A stretch of 64,000 nt of DNA from Crotalaria pallida (GCA_037953625.1 CM075650.1:746501-810500), one strand, 5' to 3'; positions 1-11,662 are shown, counted from the stretch's first letter. Notes: generated by a model not told the origin, from the sequence alone. Translations and numbers: made by a program.

Positions 1-274
1 GAGGGATCTAATAGTTACCAATTTAGGAATTCATTCATGATTTAGGGAAAAACATTGATTTATGATAAATAAATGAAATAATTAATGAAACTAGTTCCTA
101 GCCACCATTCATCCATTAATTAGTTGTTTTTATTTATTTTCCAGCAGCAAAATATCCTTTTAATTAATCTTAGGTAGAAATAAGTTAAATAATTCTTGGT
201 CCCTGTGGGAACGATATCTGGTCTTAACCGACTATATTACTTTGCGATCTAGTATACTTGCTAGAGAGTGATCA
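1..274 (+). repeat. 5' LTR (3' end only) of the Athila-like element
   Basis: Matches the end of the 3' LTR (about 25524-25840), with about four substitutions and one 42-bp gap. The LTR ends in CA at 274, six bases before the primer site. The gap lies between two direct copies of TTAATTAATCT in the 3' LTR, of which only one remains here. Confidence 0.93.
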
Positions 275-280
275 AGTTTT

Positions 281-296
281 TGGCGCCGTTGCCGGG
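281..296 (+). other. Primer binding site, tRNA-Asp type
   Basis: TGGCGCCGTTGCCGGG is complementary to the 3' end (with CCA) of plant tRNA-Asp, the usual primer of Athila and related Ty3 elements. Confidence 0.92.
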
Positions 297-396
297 AATT
301 TAAATTCGTTTTCAATAATATTTGGTACTTAGTTTTAGTTATTTAGTGAAATTTGCTTTAGGTGTTTTATCTTAGCAGGTGCTACTAACTCTTGTT

Positions 397-774
397 ATGA
401 GCTGCTCGTCTGCAGGTAGTGAATCTAACCTCCAGTTGAGTGCGAAGAAGAGGAGGAGGCAAGCACAAAAGGAGAGAAAGAAATTGGCTAAGAGGATGGC
501 TGAAGAAGGGGATGTCAAGCCGAAGACTCTTGCGGATTATGCAACTATCAGCCTAGATGCATGTGCAACTAGCATTGTGTATCCAGCCATCACAGCACCG
601 CAGTTCAAAATTGATCCGGGGTACATACACTTAATCAAGCAAGATCAATTCAGCGGCAATCCACAAAAGGACCCAGCGAAGCACATCTCGCACTTCCTTT
701 CTATGTTGGGGTTCTTCAAGATTGAAGGCGCCTCTGAAGGAGCCATTCGCATGAGGCTATTTCTTTGTCTCTGA
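397..774 (+). pseudogene. Athila-like gag, N-terminal piece
   Basis: N-terminal part of the capsid polyprotein of the plus-strand element. The first ATG in frame is at 397; an upstream GTG at 379 is unlikely. A basic stretch (KKRRRQAQKERKKLAKR) is followed by the start of the gag core around DQFSGNPQKDPAKHISHF. The frame hits a stop at 774; the protein clearly continues in the frame of 765-1613, so one base has been lost near 763. It is not functional as it stands. Confidence 0.85.
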
Positions 775-1613
775 AGGATAAAGCTAAGCGCTGGCTCCAA
801 GACCAGCCACCGGGGAGTTTGACTTCGTGGGATATACTTGCCCACAAATTTTTGGACAAGTATATTCCATCAGCCACGCAAGCTAAGCTGCGGAAAAATA
901 TTACTTCATTTGTGCAACAAGAGGAGGAGACATTAGGCAAGGCTTGGGGGAGGTTCAATAAGATGCTGAAGAAGTGCCCGACTCATTCAATGCCAGAGTG
1001 GTTACAAATCAGAGTATTCTATGATGGGTTGATGAAGCCTGACAAAGATCTAGTAGATGTAGCAGCTGGTGGAGCTCTCACAAAGAAAACAGTTGAGGAA
1101 GCCAGAGGGATTCTAGCAGCAATGGCCAGTAACAGTAGTCAGGAGGTTCCAGAGATAATGACCCCGCCAGATGATGTGGACTCTTCACAATTTCAGACTA
1201 TCATTGAGCAGAATCATGAAATGCAGCAACAAATAGCTGTGTTAACTCAACATATGGGTCAAGTTCACATGGTGCAACCTACTACTAAACTCTTCAGAGG
1301 TGATACTGCACTTTCAGTAACAACAACTGAGACATATCATTCATGTTCTGAGCGTTCACGTAGTCCTTCACCAAGTCCCCCACAAAGTCCTCAACCAGTG
1401 AAACGATCTTGGGAGTTAGCATTGGAAAAGATGGCACAGACTACAACTCTATTTGTGGATGAAGTTCAAGCTAATTTCAGTTCTCAAGGAGAAAGCATTC
1501 GCAACTTGGAGAAGGGAGTAGAGCAAATCACTCAGAGTTTGTCACAGTTGCATCCGGGCCACTTTCCTGACACAAGCACGAATTGCCAGGCCATTACTCT
1601 TCGAAGTGGCTGA
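765..1613 (+). pseudogene. Athila-like gag, main part (retrotransposon gag domain)
   Basis: Continues gag after the frameshift near 763. It holds the typical gag core: KRWLQDQPPGSLTSWD, then FLDKYIP, then an arginine- and glutamate-rich stretch with LGKAWGRFNKMLKKCP. A low-complexity Ser/Pro segment (SRSPSPSPPQSPQP) lies near residue 205. The frame ends in TGA at 1611-1613 just after AITLRSG, a conserved spot where family members continue with a basic residue, so this is an acquired nonsense codon. Downstream sequence stays open in the same frame to 1823. Confidence 0.88.
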
Positions 1614-1838
1614 GCTTATAATGAGCCACTGAAGAGGAGTGATGACAAGGTAGTTGGTAAGGATCAGCAGCAAGTTCAAAATTCAGAGGAAGAGACCCCA
1701 GTAGTGCAACAGCCTGAGCCTACAGAAAAGAGTCCAGAAACTACTTCAGAAAAGCCACAAAATCAACTAGATCTCTCACGGGTTCCATATCCTCAGAGGT
1801 TGAAGAAGGAAGAAAATCAGAGGTAGTTTGCAAGATTC
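1614..1838 (+). pseudogene. gag-protease linker, same frame, bounded by two nonsense codons
   Basis: This stretch has the same frame as gag (765) and protease (1839). It is open from 1614 to 1823 and acidic/Gln-rich. VPYPQRLKKEENQR, the conserved lead-in to Athila protease, comes just before a TAG at 1824-1826. TAG is one C-to-T step from CAG (Gln), which fits the family at that position. Confidence 0.75.
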
Positions 1839-2447
1839 ATGGAAGTGTTCAAGAAACTTCAGATAAACATCCCGTTAGCTGAAGCTCTTGAGCAGATGCC
1901 TACATATGCAAAGTTCATGAAGGAGTTGCTGAATAACAAGAGGAGGCTGAGAGACAATGAGACAGTGATGTTGACTGAGGAGTGCAGTGCTATCCTTCAG
2001 AAGAAGCTCCCACAAAAACTGAAAGATCCGGGTAGCTTCACCATTCCATGCAACATTGGTGGGATGGATGTTGGGAAGGCACTATGTGATTTGGGAGCTA
2101 GCATCAACTTGATGCCGCTTTCCATTTTCAAGAGACTGGACATTGGAGAGATCAAGCCTATAATGATCTCTCTTCAGCTTGCGGACCGCTCCATCAAGAG
2201 ACCATATGGGAAGGTGGAAGATGTTCTTGTCAAGGTGGACAAGTTCATTTTCCCAGCAGACTTCGTAATTCTGGACATGGACGAAGACCAGGATATTCCA
2301 TTACTCCTGGGCAGACCTTTCCTAGCAACTGACAGAGCCTTGATTGATGTACAAAACGGTGAACTCATGCTCCGGGTGCATAATGAGAAGGTCACGTTTA
2401 ATGTTTATGACTCTATGAAGCATTCTATGGGGATGACCAGTGTCTGA
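1839..2447 (+). pseudogene. Aspartic protease region
   Basis: Retropepsin-like protease that would cut the polyprotein. The active-site motif is DLGAS (Asp codon 2088-2090, residue about 84), in the context CDLGASINLMP; the flap and second half (LLLGRPFLAT near residue 152) follow as in Athila/Tat proteases. The preceding NIPLAEALEQMPTYAKF is the conserved linker before protease. The frame ends at 2447 through a frameshift near 2430; the downstream linker to reverse transcriptase is in another frame. Confidence 0.88.
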
Positions 2448-2455
2448 GGCTGGAT

Positions 2456-3127
2456 ATGATTGAGTCTATAGTGGACTCGGTCTTTGAAGAGATGTGTTAT
2501 GATGATGCTGCTGTGGAAGCAGCTTTGGTGACTGAGGGAGAGGAAGGAACTGAGTCTCATCAGATCAAATCTTTACTGGATGGAGCTGCAGAGGTCAAAA
2601 ATGATAGAAAGCCAGAGGATCCGAGACTGGAGGAAAAGGAGGCCAGACCCAAACCTGAACTGAAAGTGCTATCGCTGGGCCTAAGGTATGTGTTCCTAGA
2701 TGACTTTGAATATTTTCCTATTATCATAAATAGTGCTTTAAATGAACTGGAAACTGAAAAATTATTAAGAGTTTTAAGGCATTATAAGTCTGCTATAGGA
2801 TGGAATGTATCAGATCTGAAGGGAATTAGTCCCTCCTTTTGTATGCACAAGATTCTCCTGGAGGAGAATTATAAACCTGTGATACAACCTCAGTGGAGAT
2901 TGAACCCCACTCTGCAAGAGGTTGTTAGGAAAGAAATAGTAAAATTGTTGGATGCTGGGTTCATTTACCCCATCTCAGACAACACTTGGGTCAGCCCAGT
3001 GCAAGTGGTTCCTAAAAAGGGTGGTGTCACAGTGATTAAAAATGAAAATAATGAATTGATACCAACCCGTACTGTTTCTGGGTGGAGAGTTTGCATTGAT
3101 TATAGGAGACTAAATAGTGCCACCTGA
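2456..3127 (+). pseudogene. Reverse transcriptase, N-terminal half
   Basis: The frame begins in the acidic protease-RT linker and enters the reverse transcriptase: LLDAGFIYPISDNTWVSPVQ, VVPKKGG, WRVCIDYRRLN. It ends in TGA (3125-3127), where family members have a basic residue before KDHFPLPF; this is one C-to-T step from CGA. The domain continues in frame through FLDDYS, then a deletion of roughly a dozen bases (about 3200) removes the conserved segment after the first catalytic Asp and shifts the frame into 3204-4388. Confidence 0.88.
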
Positions 3128-3203
3128 AAGGACCACTTTCCACTACCTTTTATGGACCAAATGTTAGAGAGGTTAGCCGGACATGAATATTATTGTTTTC
3201 TAG

Positions 3204-4388
3204 ATGATTATTCCTGTGGATCCAAGAGACCAAGAAAAAACTAATTTTACTTGTCCCTTTGGAGTTTTCGCTTATCGAAGAATGCCTTTTGGTTTATGTA
3301 ATGCACCTGCGACTTTTCAAAGGTGCATGTTATCTATCTTCTCCGATATGGTTGAAAAGTTCATTGAAGTTTTTATGGATGACTTCTCAGTCTTTGGATC
3401 CTCATTTGAATCTTATTTAAATAATTTGGAACAGGTCCTAAAAAGATGTCAGGAAACTAACCTTGTACTTAACTGGGAGAAATGTCAATTTATGGTTAAG
3501 GAAGGGATAGTTTTGGGGCATCTAATTTCAGAGAGGGGTATTGAGGTAGATAGAGCTAAAATTGATGTAATTGCAAATTTACCTCCTCCTACATATGTCA
3601 AAGGGATTAGGAGTTTTCTCGGACATGCCGGTTTTTACCGGCGGTTCATAAAAGATTTTTCAAAAATAGCCAAACCCCTTTGTAATTTGTTGGAGAAAGA
3701 TGTGGACTTTAGATTTGATAATGATTGCATGAGAGCTTTTCATGATTTGAGAAAGAAACTAGTATCTGCTCCTGTGGTAATTCCACCTGACTGGAATAAA
3801 CCTTTTGAACTTATGTGTGATGCTAGTGATTTTGCCATAGGTGCAGTGCTAGGACAAAGAAAAGAGAAAGTCTTTCATGTAATTTATTATGCTAGTCGTG
3901 TGCTAAATGATGCTCAAATTAATTATATGAGTACAGAAAAAGAATTGTTAGCTGTGTTATTTGCAATGGATAAGTTTCGTTCCTATTTGATAGGGTCGAA
4001 AGTTATAGTTTACACTGATCATGCAGCTTTAAGGCACCTTTTGGCTAAGCAAGATGCTAAGCCAAGACCGATAAGGTGGATCTTGTTACTACAAGAATTC
4101 GACATAGAGATCCGGGATAAAAAGGGGGTTCAGAACGTTATGGCAGATAATTTGTCTAGACTTCCTTTAGAGGATAGTGATGGGAATGTAGAAGTGCCAA
4201 TTAAGGATGAATTTTCTGATGAGAAACTTTTGGCTGTATCTGTTGCGCAACCATGGTTTGCGGATATAGCTAACTTCCATGCAGCTAAGTTAATCCCAAA
4301 AGACTTGACATGGCAACAAAAGAAATTTTTTTACATGATGTCAAGTTCTATGTTTGGGATGAACCTTTCCTTTTTAGAAGAGGGGTAG
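3204..4388 (+). pseudogene. Reverse transcriptase C-terminal half and RNase H
   Basis: The longest surviving pol frame. The RT active site is FMDD (3372-3383, residues 57-60), followed by the thumb region (GIRSFLGHAGFYRRFIKDFS). RNase H follows with DASD (Asp codon about 3819), TEKELLAV, YTDHAAL and the end motif NVMADNLSRLP. The frame is lost at a run of seven T around 4330, where the true frame passes to 4310-4717. The start at 3204 is arbitrary; the domain begins upstream in another frame. Confidence 0.92.
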
Positions 4389-4717
4389 ATGGAGTTCTTA
4401 GGAGGTGTGTTCCTAATGAGGAAATTCCTGATATTTTGTGGCACTGTCATGCTTCACATTATGCTGGACATTATATTTTTGATAAAACGACATCTAAGAT
4501 TTTGCAATGTGGCTATTATTGGCCTACTATCATTAAAGATGCTAGGAATTTTGTAATGCAGTGTGATAGATGCCAGAGAACAGGTAATATCTCCCGATGA
4601 GATGAAATGCCTCTCCAAAGTATTTTGGAGGTGGAAATTTTTGATGTTTGGGGGATAGATTTTGTGGGTCCATTCCCACCCTCATCTGGTAACAGGTACA
4701 TCTTGGTTGCAGTGGAC
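4310..4717 (+). pseudogene. Integrase, zinc-binding domain and start of core
   Basis: After the T-run frameshift this frame encodes FYVWDEPFLFRRGVDGVLRRCV and the HHCC zinc-binding domain (paired His in ASHYAGH, Cys pair in QCDRCQRTG). A TGA at 4598-4600 interrupts it. Past the stop, the same frame reaches the first catalytic Asp (4658-4660, in WGIDF) and stops at 4717, where LARD-A is inserted within the ILVAVD motif. The core resumes at 22316. Confidence 0.88.
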
Positions 4718-5436
4718 TGTAACACCCTATGATTAATTACCCTTAATTCCCCTTATAATAAAATACGGACTTAAAAATTCATTTTTATTACATTAAAATC
4801 AACCGTCAAACGGACGGAGTTTTGTTTGTTTTTCGGACTAATCCAAAGTTTAACCTGTGATAAACAATTTCAAATAAACAACTAATAGCCAGCAGGGCTT
4901 CAGATTATATTTCTAATTCATAACAAGGCCCCATGGGCTCCAAATATATCAACGTGCATAATTAATCAGAGTAATAGCGGAAAATACTAAGTTTGAGTGT
5001 TTAAAACCAAAAGTTATAACTTTAGCAAAACAAAACATCCTAAGTCTCACTTAAAATATGAATAACAAATTTTACATCAAAATAGTGTAGGAGGCTTAAG
5101 TTCATAATATTCTTCCATATCCCATAATATCCCTACTCTCCCTGTAAGGGAAAGTACTCCTGCTCGGCCGGGGGCTGTGCCAGCTCAATCTCCGTACCTG
5201 AAACTGTAAGGGAGTGAGCATTGCACATGAAATAGAAAGCAGTTTCTAACTAGACATAACAACCCACTAGGTCAAACACATTTAGCAAATAAGCAAATAT
5301 TCACATATTTCACAACATACTCATTTCCTTATTTCCATATTCATTATTCATTTCAACATCCATTACCGTTATTCATTTCAACATCCATTTCCTTTACTTT
5401 TATTTCTTTTCACACACTTTCTTCATATAGGTACAT

Positions 5437-6142
5437 CACCTCAAATCAGAGGCCAATGCACAGTTTCATTCACCACAATTATCACTTCAAGTCAGAGGCT
5501 CTCATTCATTTCCTTATTTAAATTACGTGTCCCTCAGGTCAGAGGTCAACACCCATTCATTATACTTCATTCTGTGTCCCTCAGGTCAGAGGTCAACACT
5601 TCAATCTCTTAATTCGCGGTGTGTCTCTCAGGTCAGAGGTCAACACACCCATACACATTCTATCAAGTGTCCCTCAGATCAGAGGTCAACACCCAACTCA
5701 TTATTTAATCCGGTGTCCCTCAGGTCAGAGGTCAACACTCATTAACATTCATTTCATCTTGTGTCCCTCAGGTCAGAGGTCAACACTCAATTACTTTAAT
5801 TCATTTTATGCCCCCCATAGCAGAGGTCAGCCTAATCATCACTTTCCATTAATCGTCACCTCAATTCAGAGGCCAACGCACTTATCACATTTTCATTTAC
5901 CATTACCTCGCATCAGAGGCCAAATCATACTTTCATCTTCTTACACAAACAATTATAACATATACATTTGCTCATTCATACGATATCCACATTCTTAACA
6001 CAATTAAATACAATGGCACACATTCAACACCTAATCATTCTCATCATAAACCATTTATCACAAGTTAAGGAATGCCACCTCAAAACAGAGGCCAACATAT
6101 ATACCACATTCTCAATATTCGGCGCCTCATTTCAGAGGACAA
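5437..6142. repeat. Short tandem hairpin array in LARD-A 3' LTR
   Basis: Six units of the form GTGT-C-CCTC-AGGTCA-GAGG-TCA-ACAC every 41-48 bp (5528-5790) are flanked by looser relatives of the form CCTCAnnTCAGAGG. Each can fold on CCTC/GAGG with a second GTGT/ACAC pairing. The same array is at 19798-20504 in the other LTR. Translation gives a repetitive peptide (SLRSEVNT) with no coding meaning. Confidence 0.85.
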
Positions 6143-7509
6143 GAATTATTCACTTTCTTGTTCAATCAATTTTAACACATTTAAATACAACAACACACAT
6201 TCCACAACTAATTATTTATGTAATCACCTTATTCATTTCCTTTCTCAGTTATCACAATCATACCAAATAGTATTCTCTTTCATAGTCCAACATTTATTTT
6301 ACACTTCATTTCAAGTTACATATTTCACCTTCTTACCTATTTGTTTTATCACCACATAATAAAATCACCTTTTATTTTTTTGTTTACACAAAATCATTTG
6401 CTTCCATATCCGATATTCACAAGTTCAATTCATAAGCCATGACCTTTGTTCACAATTGACAATATTTAACATTTAAACTCATTTAGCATTTAGGTACAAA
6501 CACGCACATTCATCACATATAGTCATTTCCATTCCATTTTTTTTCTTGCTATATCAATTTACTCCATAGCACCTACGTTTACTTGCAACATCAATCAATT
6601 GTTATTTTATCCACAACTTGACAATTAAACCAATAATTATAAAAATCATTTACCTCAACTTCACTTTCACATTATCCAATTTCTCATGTACTTTAATATA
6701 ATCATTAACCAAATTTCATTTATCCAATAATTCATTCTTATATTATTGGGTTTCCTTTTCCTAGCCTTAACATCCAATCATCATGCACATTTAATTAATT
6801 ATAATTTCATATTCAATAACCTAAGGATTTATAATCTAATGTTCTCCCCTAACACATAACCCTAACAAACATTATATACTAACTAGAATCTACTCCCTAG
6901 AACAAGGCAAAGCTCACCATATCCACTCCCTTACCTCACCCTTGTAGATAGAGAGCTCCAAAGCTATGGAGGAGAGAGAGTGAGAATCTATATCACAATG
7001 AAACAAAAGAGGTAATAATAGTGAGAACGATGAGGGAAATTCGTGTAACATGAAGGAAGAGGCAGGAAAGCTTGAATCCAACTTACTTTGAGCTTGGAAT
7101 GGTGAAAATCAAGAATGGGTGATGAAACCTAACCCATTTTAATCAAAATAAAAGCTCATAGTTATAGATGATGATGATTTATGCAAATTGAAGGAAGGAA
7201 GGAAAAGAACTTGCATCAATCTTACCTAGAGAGAGGGAGCTTCCATGGTGGGTGTTCTTGAAGCTCCAATGGAAGAGAAGGAAGATTGGGGATTGAGTGG
7301 GTGAGAGAGAATAGAAGAAATTGATGAAGGATTTAATGTTAGTGTGTGATGGGGATTGATTTTTGGTGGTTTATTGTGGATTGGAGTGGAGATTTGAGGG
7401 TGAAATTGTAGAGAGAAGGGAGAGGGATTCGTGGCCCTAGGAGAGAGAAACAAGGGGAAGAAATGAGTAAGAATGCACCAAAACACGATTTTAAGGCTGT
7501 CTGTAACAT

Positions 7510-7582
7510 CTTGAATCGATTCAAGCCTTAGCCAAATCGATTTGGCTAATCGATTAAGGAAACAGTTGAATCGATTCAACTG
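7510..7582. repeat. Perfect palindromes centred on ATCGAT
   Basis: Perfect palindromes share the ATCGAT core but differ in flanks: CTTGAATCGATTCAAG (7510-7525), AGCCAAATCGATTTGGCT (7530-7547), a 10-bp one, and CAGTTGAATCGATTCAACTG (7563-7582). The other LTR copy (about 21870-21942) has one core mutated to ATTGAT. They lie upstream of the LTR leader in element orientation. Confidence 0.88.
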
Positions 7583-7951
7583 TGTGCTCTTTTGATTCCT
7601 TCGTATTTCAAACTGCCATAAATTTTTCGTTAACCGTTGGATCTTGCTCAAATTTGAAAGCAAGCTTCCTTACATACTAACCTTGATATCCAACGGTGGG
7701 ATTTGTGTTTTGAGGTGTAAATCTTTTATTTTGAATTTCCTAATATAGGGTGTTTCTAACACCGAAAACATCGTTTTTAACACCGTTTGGTCCTCTTTCA
7801 ACCTCCTTTCCGATGCCAATGCTTCCTAACTCCTTCATGGTACTCAAATAAATCTTAATCCATCACCTTAGTTACTCTTGAGAATAAATTATCATTTTCT
7901 TATCTTATTATTATTCTAATTATTCTAGGAATTAAAATTCGGGATGTTACA

Positions 7952-7965
7952 ATTCTCCCCCACTT
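7952..7965 (-). other. Polypurine tract of LARD-A
   Basis: On the minus strand AAGTGGGGGAGAAT abuts the LTR start TGTAACATCCC. Next to it is a perfect hairpin GAATTTCG-TCCC-CGAAATTC (7970-7989). A second exact AAGTGGGGGAG lies at 8208-8218. Confidence 0.88.
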
Positions 7966-8839
7966 ACTAGAATTTCGTCCCCGAAATTCCGTTCAATCCT
8001 TGAAATGGAGAACCATCCCGTTGGCAAGGCTTTTGTGTTACAGTCTTACTTCCCTTCAATTTCGCTCTTCCACTTAGGATACTTCCAAGTCCGTACTCTC
8101 TGACGCTCTCGGGTCTAGGTTAGAACATTCTACTTCTTGTTCTCGTCTGACTTTCCTTATCCCTTACGATTGTTACACCGTTAAGACCTTGGTTGGGTCA
8201 CTATGTTCTCCCCCACTTGGCATCGACATACCTGGTTATATCAATGCCAGGAAGCAGGGAATTGAATGCGTCAGCTTCTGATCGTCTTTCCTACGACTTC
8301 CAATGAAGAGTGTAAGAACCTAACGACGAAAGGAAATGTAATCTTTGGAATTCACGGGAAATTTGTGCTTTTGCTTTAAAGAAAATAGTCTAAGATCACG
8401 CGGTCCAAAGACTTTTCACAGTATGCAACAACTTATGGCTAGAAATCTCCTCATCCATGAGGAACCGAATTAAATAGAAAAGACTGGAACTCCAGGAACG
8501 ATTGATATTTCAGGATGAGAAACAAGGAGAAGATCGTGTGTTCACAATCCTGAGTCGGTCGGAGCGAGAAAACCTTTGGTTAGGATCAAAAGTTACCGCT
8601 TCAAGGTTGAACCAAACCAAGAAGGACAAGAAGGAAAAGATTTACTTGCATGAGCTGAGGCATTAAGCATCAATGAAGGCTTAATAGAAACATTAATAAA
8701 GTCTTAAATGACTTTTATCATTCATGATTCGAAGTATGCAGACACTCTTGAGATTTGCATCACCCTCGTGATCGAAGGTTATGTTGGGTTGACTACCCGG
8801 CGACGGTCGGTGGATTAGACTGAGTTTCCTAAGGTTTGT
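7966..8839 (-). other. LARD-A internal region, 3' part
   Basis: About 0.87 kb of non-coding DNA between the polypurine tract and the LARD-B insertion; its last five bases (TTTGT, 8835-8839) are the target duplication of LARD-B. No frame worth calling on either strand. The only recognisable signals are the tract-side hairpin (7970-7989) and the second tract copy (8208-8218). Confidence 0.7.
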
Positions 8840-9851
8840 TGTAACATCCTGTTATTTCTAATACCTCTAGTAAAATAATTAAATGATTTAATATGATGTT
8901 TTCAAGATTTGAGTCTCGGTATAAAATTCTGATTTCATCATTATATTTGAAATATGTTTTCTAGTCAAAATAAGTATAAATTTGTTATCATACGTTTTCC
9001 AAAAATAAAGTAGTACTTTTATTTAGTTTAATTAACATTTTGACAGGGAGCTCAAGTGGCAAGCCTTAAAGGCATTTTTATAAATAGTTTCTTTAGAAAA
9101 ATATGTTTAACTTAATATTTTGAGCGTCCTTGTAAATTTTCATAGTGTTCGGATGCTGTTTTATTTTTAGCTTCTGGACTGGTTTAATAAATTACTGGTA
9201 TAAGTTATATATAATAATTTGCTATTTCAAAATTATAAATATTATTTTTTATCAAGTTTATTATCGGGATTGAGAAAATATATTTACTTTTGAATTTTTA
9301 TACTTTTTCTTACGCAATAGCTATCCGGATGGACCGATAACTTTATTATTTTCTAATTAGTTTTGAGTAATTAAAAATACAATATTATTGTACTTAAATG
9401 TATTTTATTTTTAGGATCGTCAAACTTTTAGCTATAATCCAAAATACCTACACACATTGACCCACAAATGAGAACAAATTATAAAATAATAAATAATTTC
9501 CTATAACTACCCGTAGCCACCCCCAACCCGTCAGAGAGAAAAAAATAAGAAAGAAGCAAATAGAATGTATGAGAGAGAGAGAGAATCAGAGTAGAGTAGT
9601 TCAGTCCAGCGAGAGAAGAAGCTATTAGCACTTTGGTTTGAGTACCTTCCTTATCTTCAAACCCTTGGGTTTTCATCTCTCTTTTATTTATGTTCACTCT
9701 TTCAATGATTTAAAAGAAAGTGGAAGAGCAGCAACTCACGGCCAGAGAGAGGGATCACACGAGAGAATCAAAGAAGGAAACATTTAGGTTTTTCCAATTT
9801 CCTGGTCCAATAATTCAAGATCCAACCGTCCAAACTTAAATCTTTCTTAGG

Positions 9852-9859
9852 TATATAAT
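9852..9859 (+). promoter_or_regulatory. Candidate TATA box of LARD-B LTR
   Basis: TATATAAT lies just after the CCAACCGTCC module and about 300 bp before the donor-like site. A second candidate, CTATATAAT, is at about 9891-9899. The equivalent is present in the 3' LTR. The position is plausible, but no transcript evidence is visible. Confidence 0.45.
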
Positions 9860-10150
9860 ATCCTCAACTCCCTCTACCTATCTATATAATTTATTTTACG
9901 ATCCGTTAATATTTTTATTATCCCTATATTTTCAAATAAAGATATGTTTTAGGGAAAAGTGATATATTTTCATTGTATAACGATATATATTTATTATTTT
10001 GAGAAAAATGAATTTATTTGATATATATATTTTAATGTTATAATTAGTTTTATCATATGTCCCTATTTAGATCCAACACGCTATTGACCTTGACCCTGGA
10101 GCAAGTCGCGGACGTAAACGTAGCTCTGTCGTTATTGCTAGGATTTCCAG

Positions 10151-11458
10151 GTAAGGGGAGTCTCTTTTCCACACTTTGGGTTAGGGATAGTTAGGGTGTA
10201 TAATAGGATTTAAGTTTAATACTTAGACCGGGTTGTGGGTAGCAAAATGGTTTTTTAATTAAAATTGATTTAGGGGTGATTAGTATGTTTATGGTTAATT
10301 TTATATTAATTAAATTGTTTATGTTAAATTCTCTTTTTATTGATATTAAAGTAGGAAGTGAAGAACCCTAGGGAGTTGACTTACATTCAATGTACTCTGA
10401 GACATACCTGAGTATGTCGATTGATTGGTGATATTGGTTGATGGTTGATAAATTGATGTGACCCTATATGTGAGTAATTAATGGCGTATGTGTATAAATA
10501 TTGAAACGGGAATGTGATGTAAAAAGGAATAATAAATTGGAATTGGATATATATATATAACTTGAAATTGTTGTGTGTGAAGAATGTTTGGAAATGTGAG
10601 ATTTGGGTAATACTTGGTAAATGGTGGTTTGATATGTGAATTAAAGGAATGATTATGTCTGCTAAAAGTGATGAAAATGAATATTTGATATTACTTGCAA
10701 TTCTCTGAGTATTTGATGAATGGTGTGAATGTGGTGCTTGATTTTTTGTGAATGAGTTCTGATCTGGAATAAAAAGGAATGCAGTGTGGTTGATCCTTGG
10801 ATGCCCCGGCACACTAGGTGCCCTGCTAGGTGGTGAATTGCCTGCTAGGGCCGAATTGCCTGTCAGGCGAATTGCCCATTAGGTCCTAAATTCCCGTTAG
10901 GCGTCGGTGCGCCAATGGATCAATACACTGCATAACCACCTGAAAAAGTTAATAAATTGTGGACTGGAATTGAGAAATGAATAATTAATGGAAAGGTAAT
11001 TAATTGCGTTGTCCTAACGGGTGATGCCTAATGGGTGTCTCAGTCCTGACAGGTGTAAAGTCCCTAGTAGGTGCCGAATTGCCTAGCAGGTGCGCTAATT
11101 CCTAGTGGTGCAAAGATAAAAAGAAAAAGAGAATATTATTTGTATGTTGTCCTCTGACCGTGAGGAGACATACAATGTATATGTGGTTTGTATGTTGTCC
11201 TCTGACCGTGAGGAGACATACAATGTATAAGTGGGTATGTTGACCTCTGACCGTGAGGTGACATACAGTTTTATGAACCTGGAAAGAGAATAAATATGGA
11301 AATGTATTTGGATATTGAAAATATGTGATTATGATACATTTTGTTAATCCATGGCTTGATTTACTTATTATCCTTGAGTTTTTGTTATATACCATTTTAC
11401 TATCTTTTAATCCACTGTGTTGTGAAAAGGTCTCACCCTTATGTGGTTAACATTTTAG
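10151..11458 (+). other. Intron-like segment inside LARD-B LTR
   Basis: Bounded by CCAG/GTAAGG at the 5' side and by CATTTTAG/GTAC at the 3' side. A CTCAC branch-site-like motif and pyrimidines lie about 24 nt upstream of the AG. It encloses the hairpin array. The same donor, branch and acceptor arrangement recurs in LARD-A, TR-GAG, E and F LTRs. Splicing itself is inferred, not shown. Confidence 0.5.
11140..11267 (+). repeat. Three tandem hairpins with a covarying stem pair
   Basis: Units at 11140-11174, 11188-11223 and 11235-11266. The arms are GTATGT...ACATAC around TCCTC-TGACCGT-GAGGA; in the third unit this becomes ACCTC-TGACCGT-GAGGT, a matched T:A to A:T change. The copy in the 3' LTR is at 17310-17437. 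Confidence 0.88.
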
Positions 11459-11662
11459 GTACTTGAGCAAGGAGCTTGGAGATAAGAGTGCTCAGCGGAT
11501 CAGTCGAAAGAAAGGAACTCAAGTGTATTTTATTATATTGTAATTGAAAGCCTCCAACGCTATTTGTGAACTCTGATTTATAAAAGAAAATTTAAAGTCC
11601 AATGTTTCATTTGTGAAACGTTTATTGTTTATTATTCATTATATTACGGGGTGTTACATTTA

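Larger units (their letters stand above)
4718..7951 (-). repeat. LARD-A 3' LTR (minus strand)
   Basis: Begins TGTAACACCC and ends GGATGTTACA on the plus strand. It differs from the other copy (19079-22310) by roughly 1 percent, by eye. In element order it holds: an inverted pair CCGTTGGAT/ATCCAACGG (7634-7642, 7688-7696), ATCGAT palindromes (7510-7582), a pyrimidine-rich leader, a splice-donor-like GAG/GTAAGGG (donor G at 6934), an array of hairpins (5437-6142), and a branch/acceptor-like CTCACTCCC...TTTCAG/GTAC (acceptor at 5198). Confidence 0.9.
8840..11658 (+). repeat. LARD-B 5' LTR
   Basis: Identical in layout to 15009-17828. In order: U3 with a CCAACCGTCC module (9821-9831), TATA-like TATATAAT (9852-9859), a donor-like CCAG/GTAAGGGG (GT at 10151), a GGTG/TAGG-rich repeat block (10800-10900), three hairpins (11140-11267), and CTCACCCTTATG...CATTTTAG/GTAC (acceptor AG at 11457-11458). 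Confidence 0.92.

Noticed and set aside
5527..5998. Open frames in the LTR hairpin arrays (also 19888-20360, 31432-31955, 37367-37884, 43260-43783)
   Set aside because: They translate tandem repeats into a repeated SLRSEVNT or SGQRSTL peptide, occur in all LTR copies in overlapping frames, and have no gene context.
7226..7663. Minus-strand frame of 145 codons (also 21586-22023)
   Set aside because: It spans the pyrimidine-rich LTR leader and the ATCGAT palindromes; present only as part of the LARD-A LTRs.
9479..9697. 72-codon minus-strand frame, duplicated at 15648-15866
   Set aside because: Antisense within the LARD-B LTR U3; duplicated only because the LTR is duplicated.
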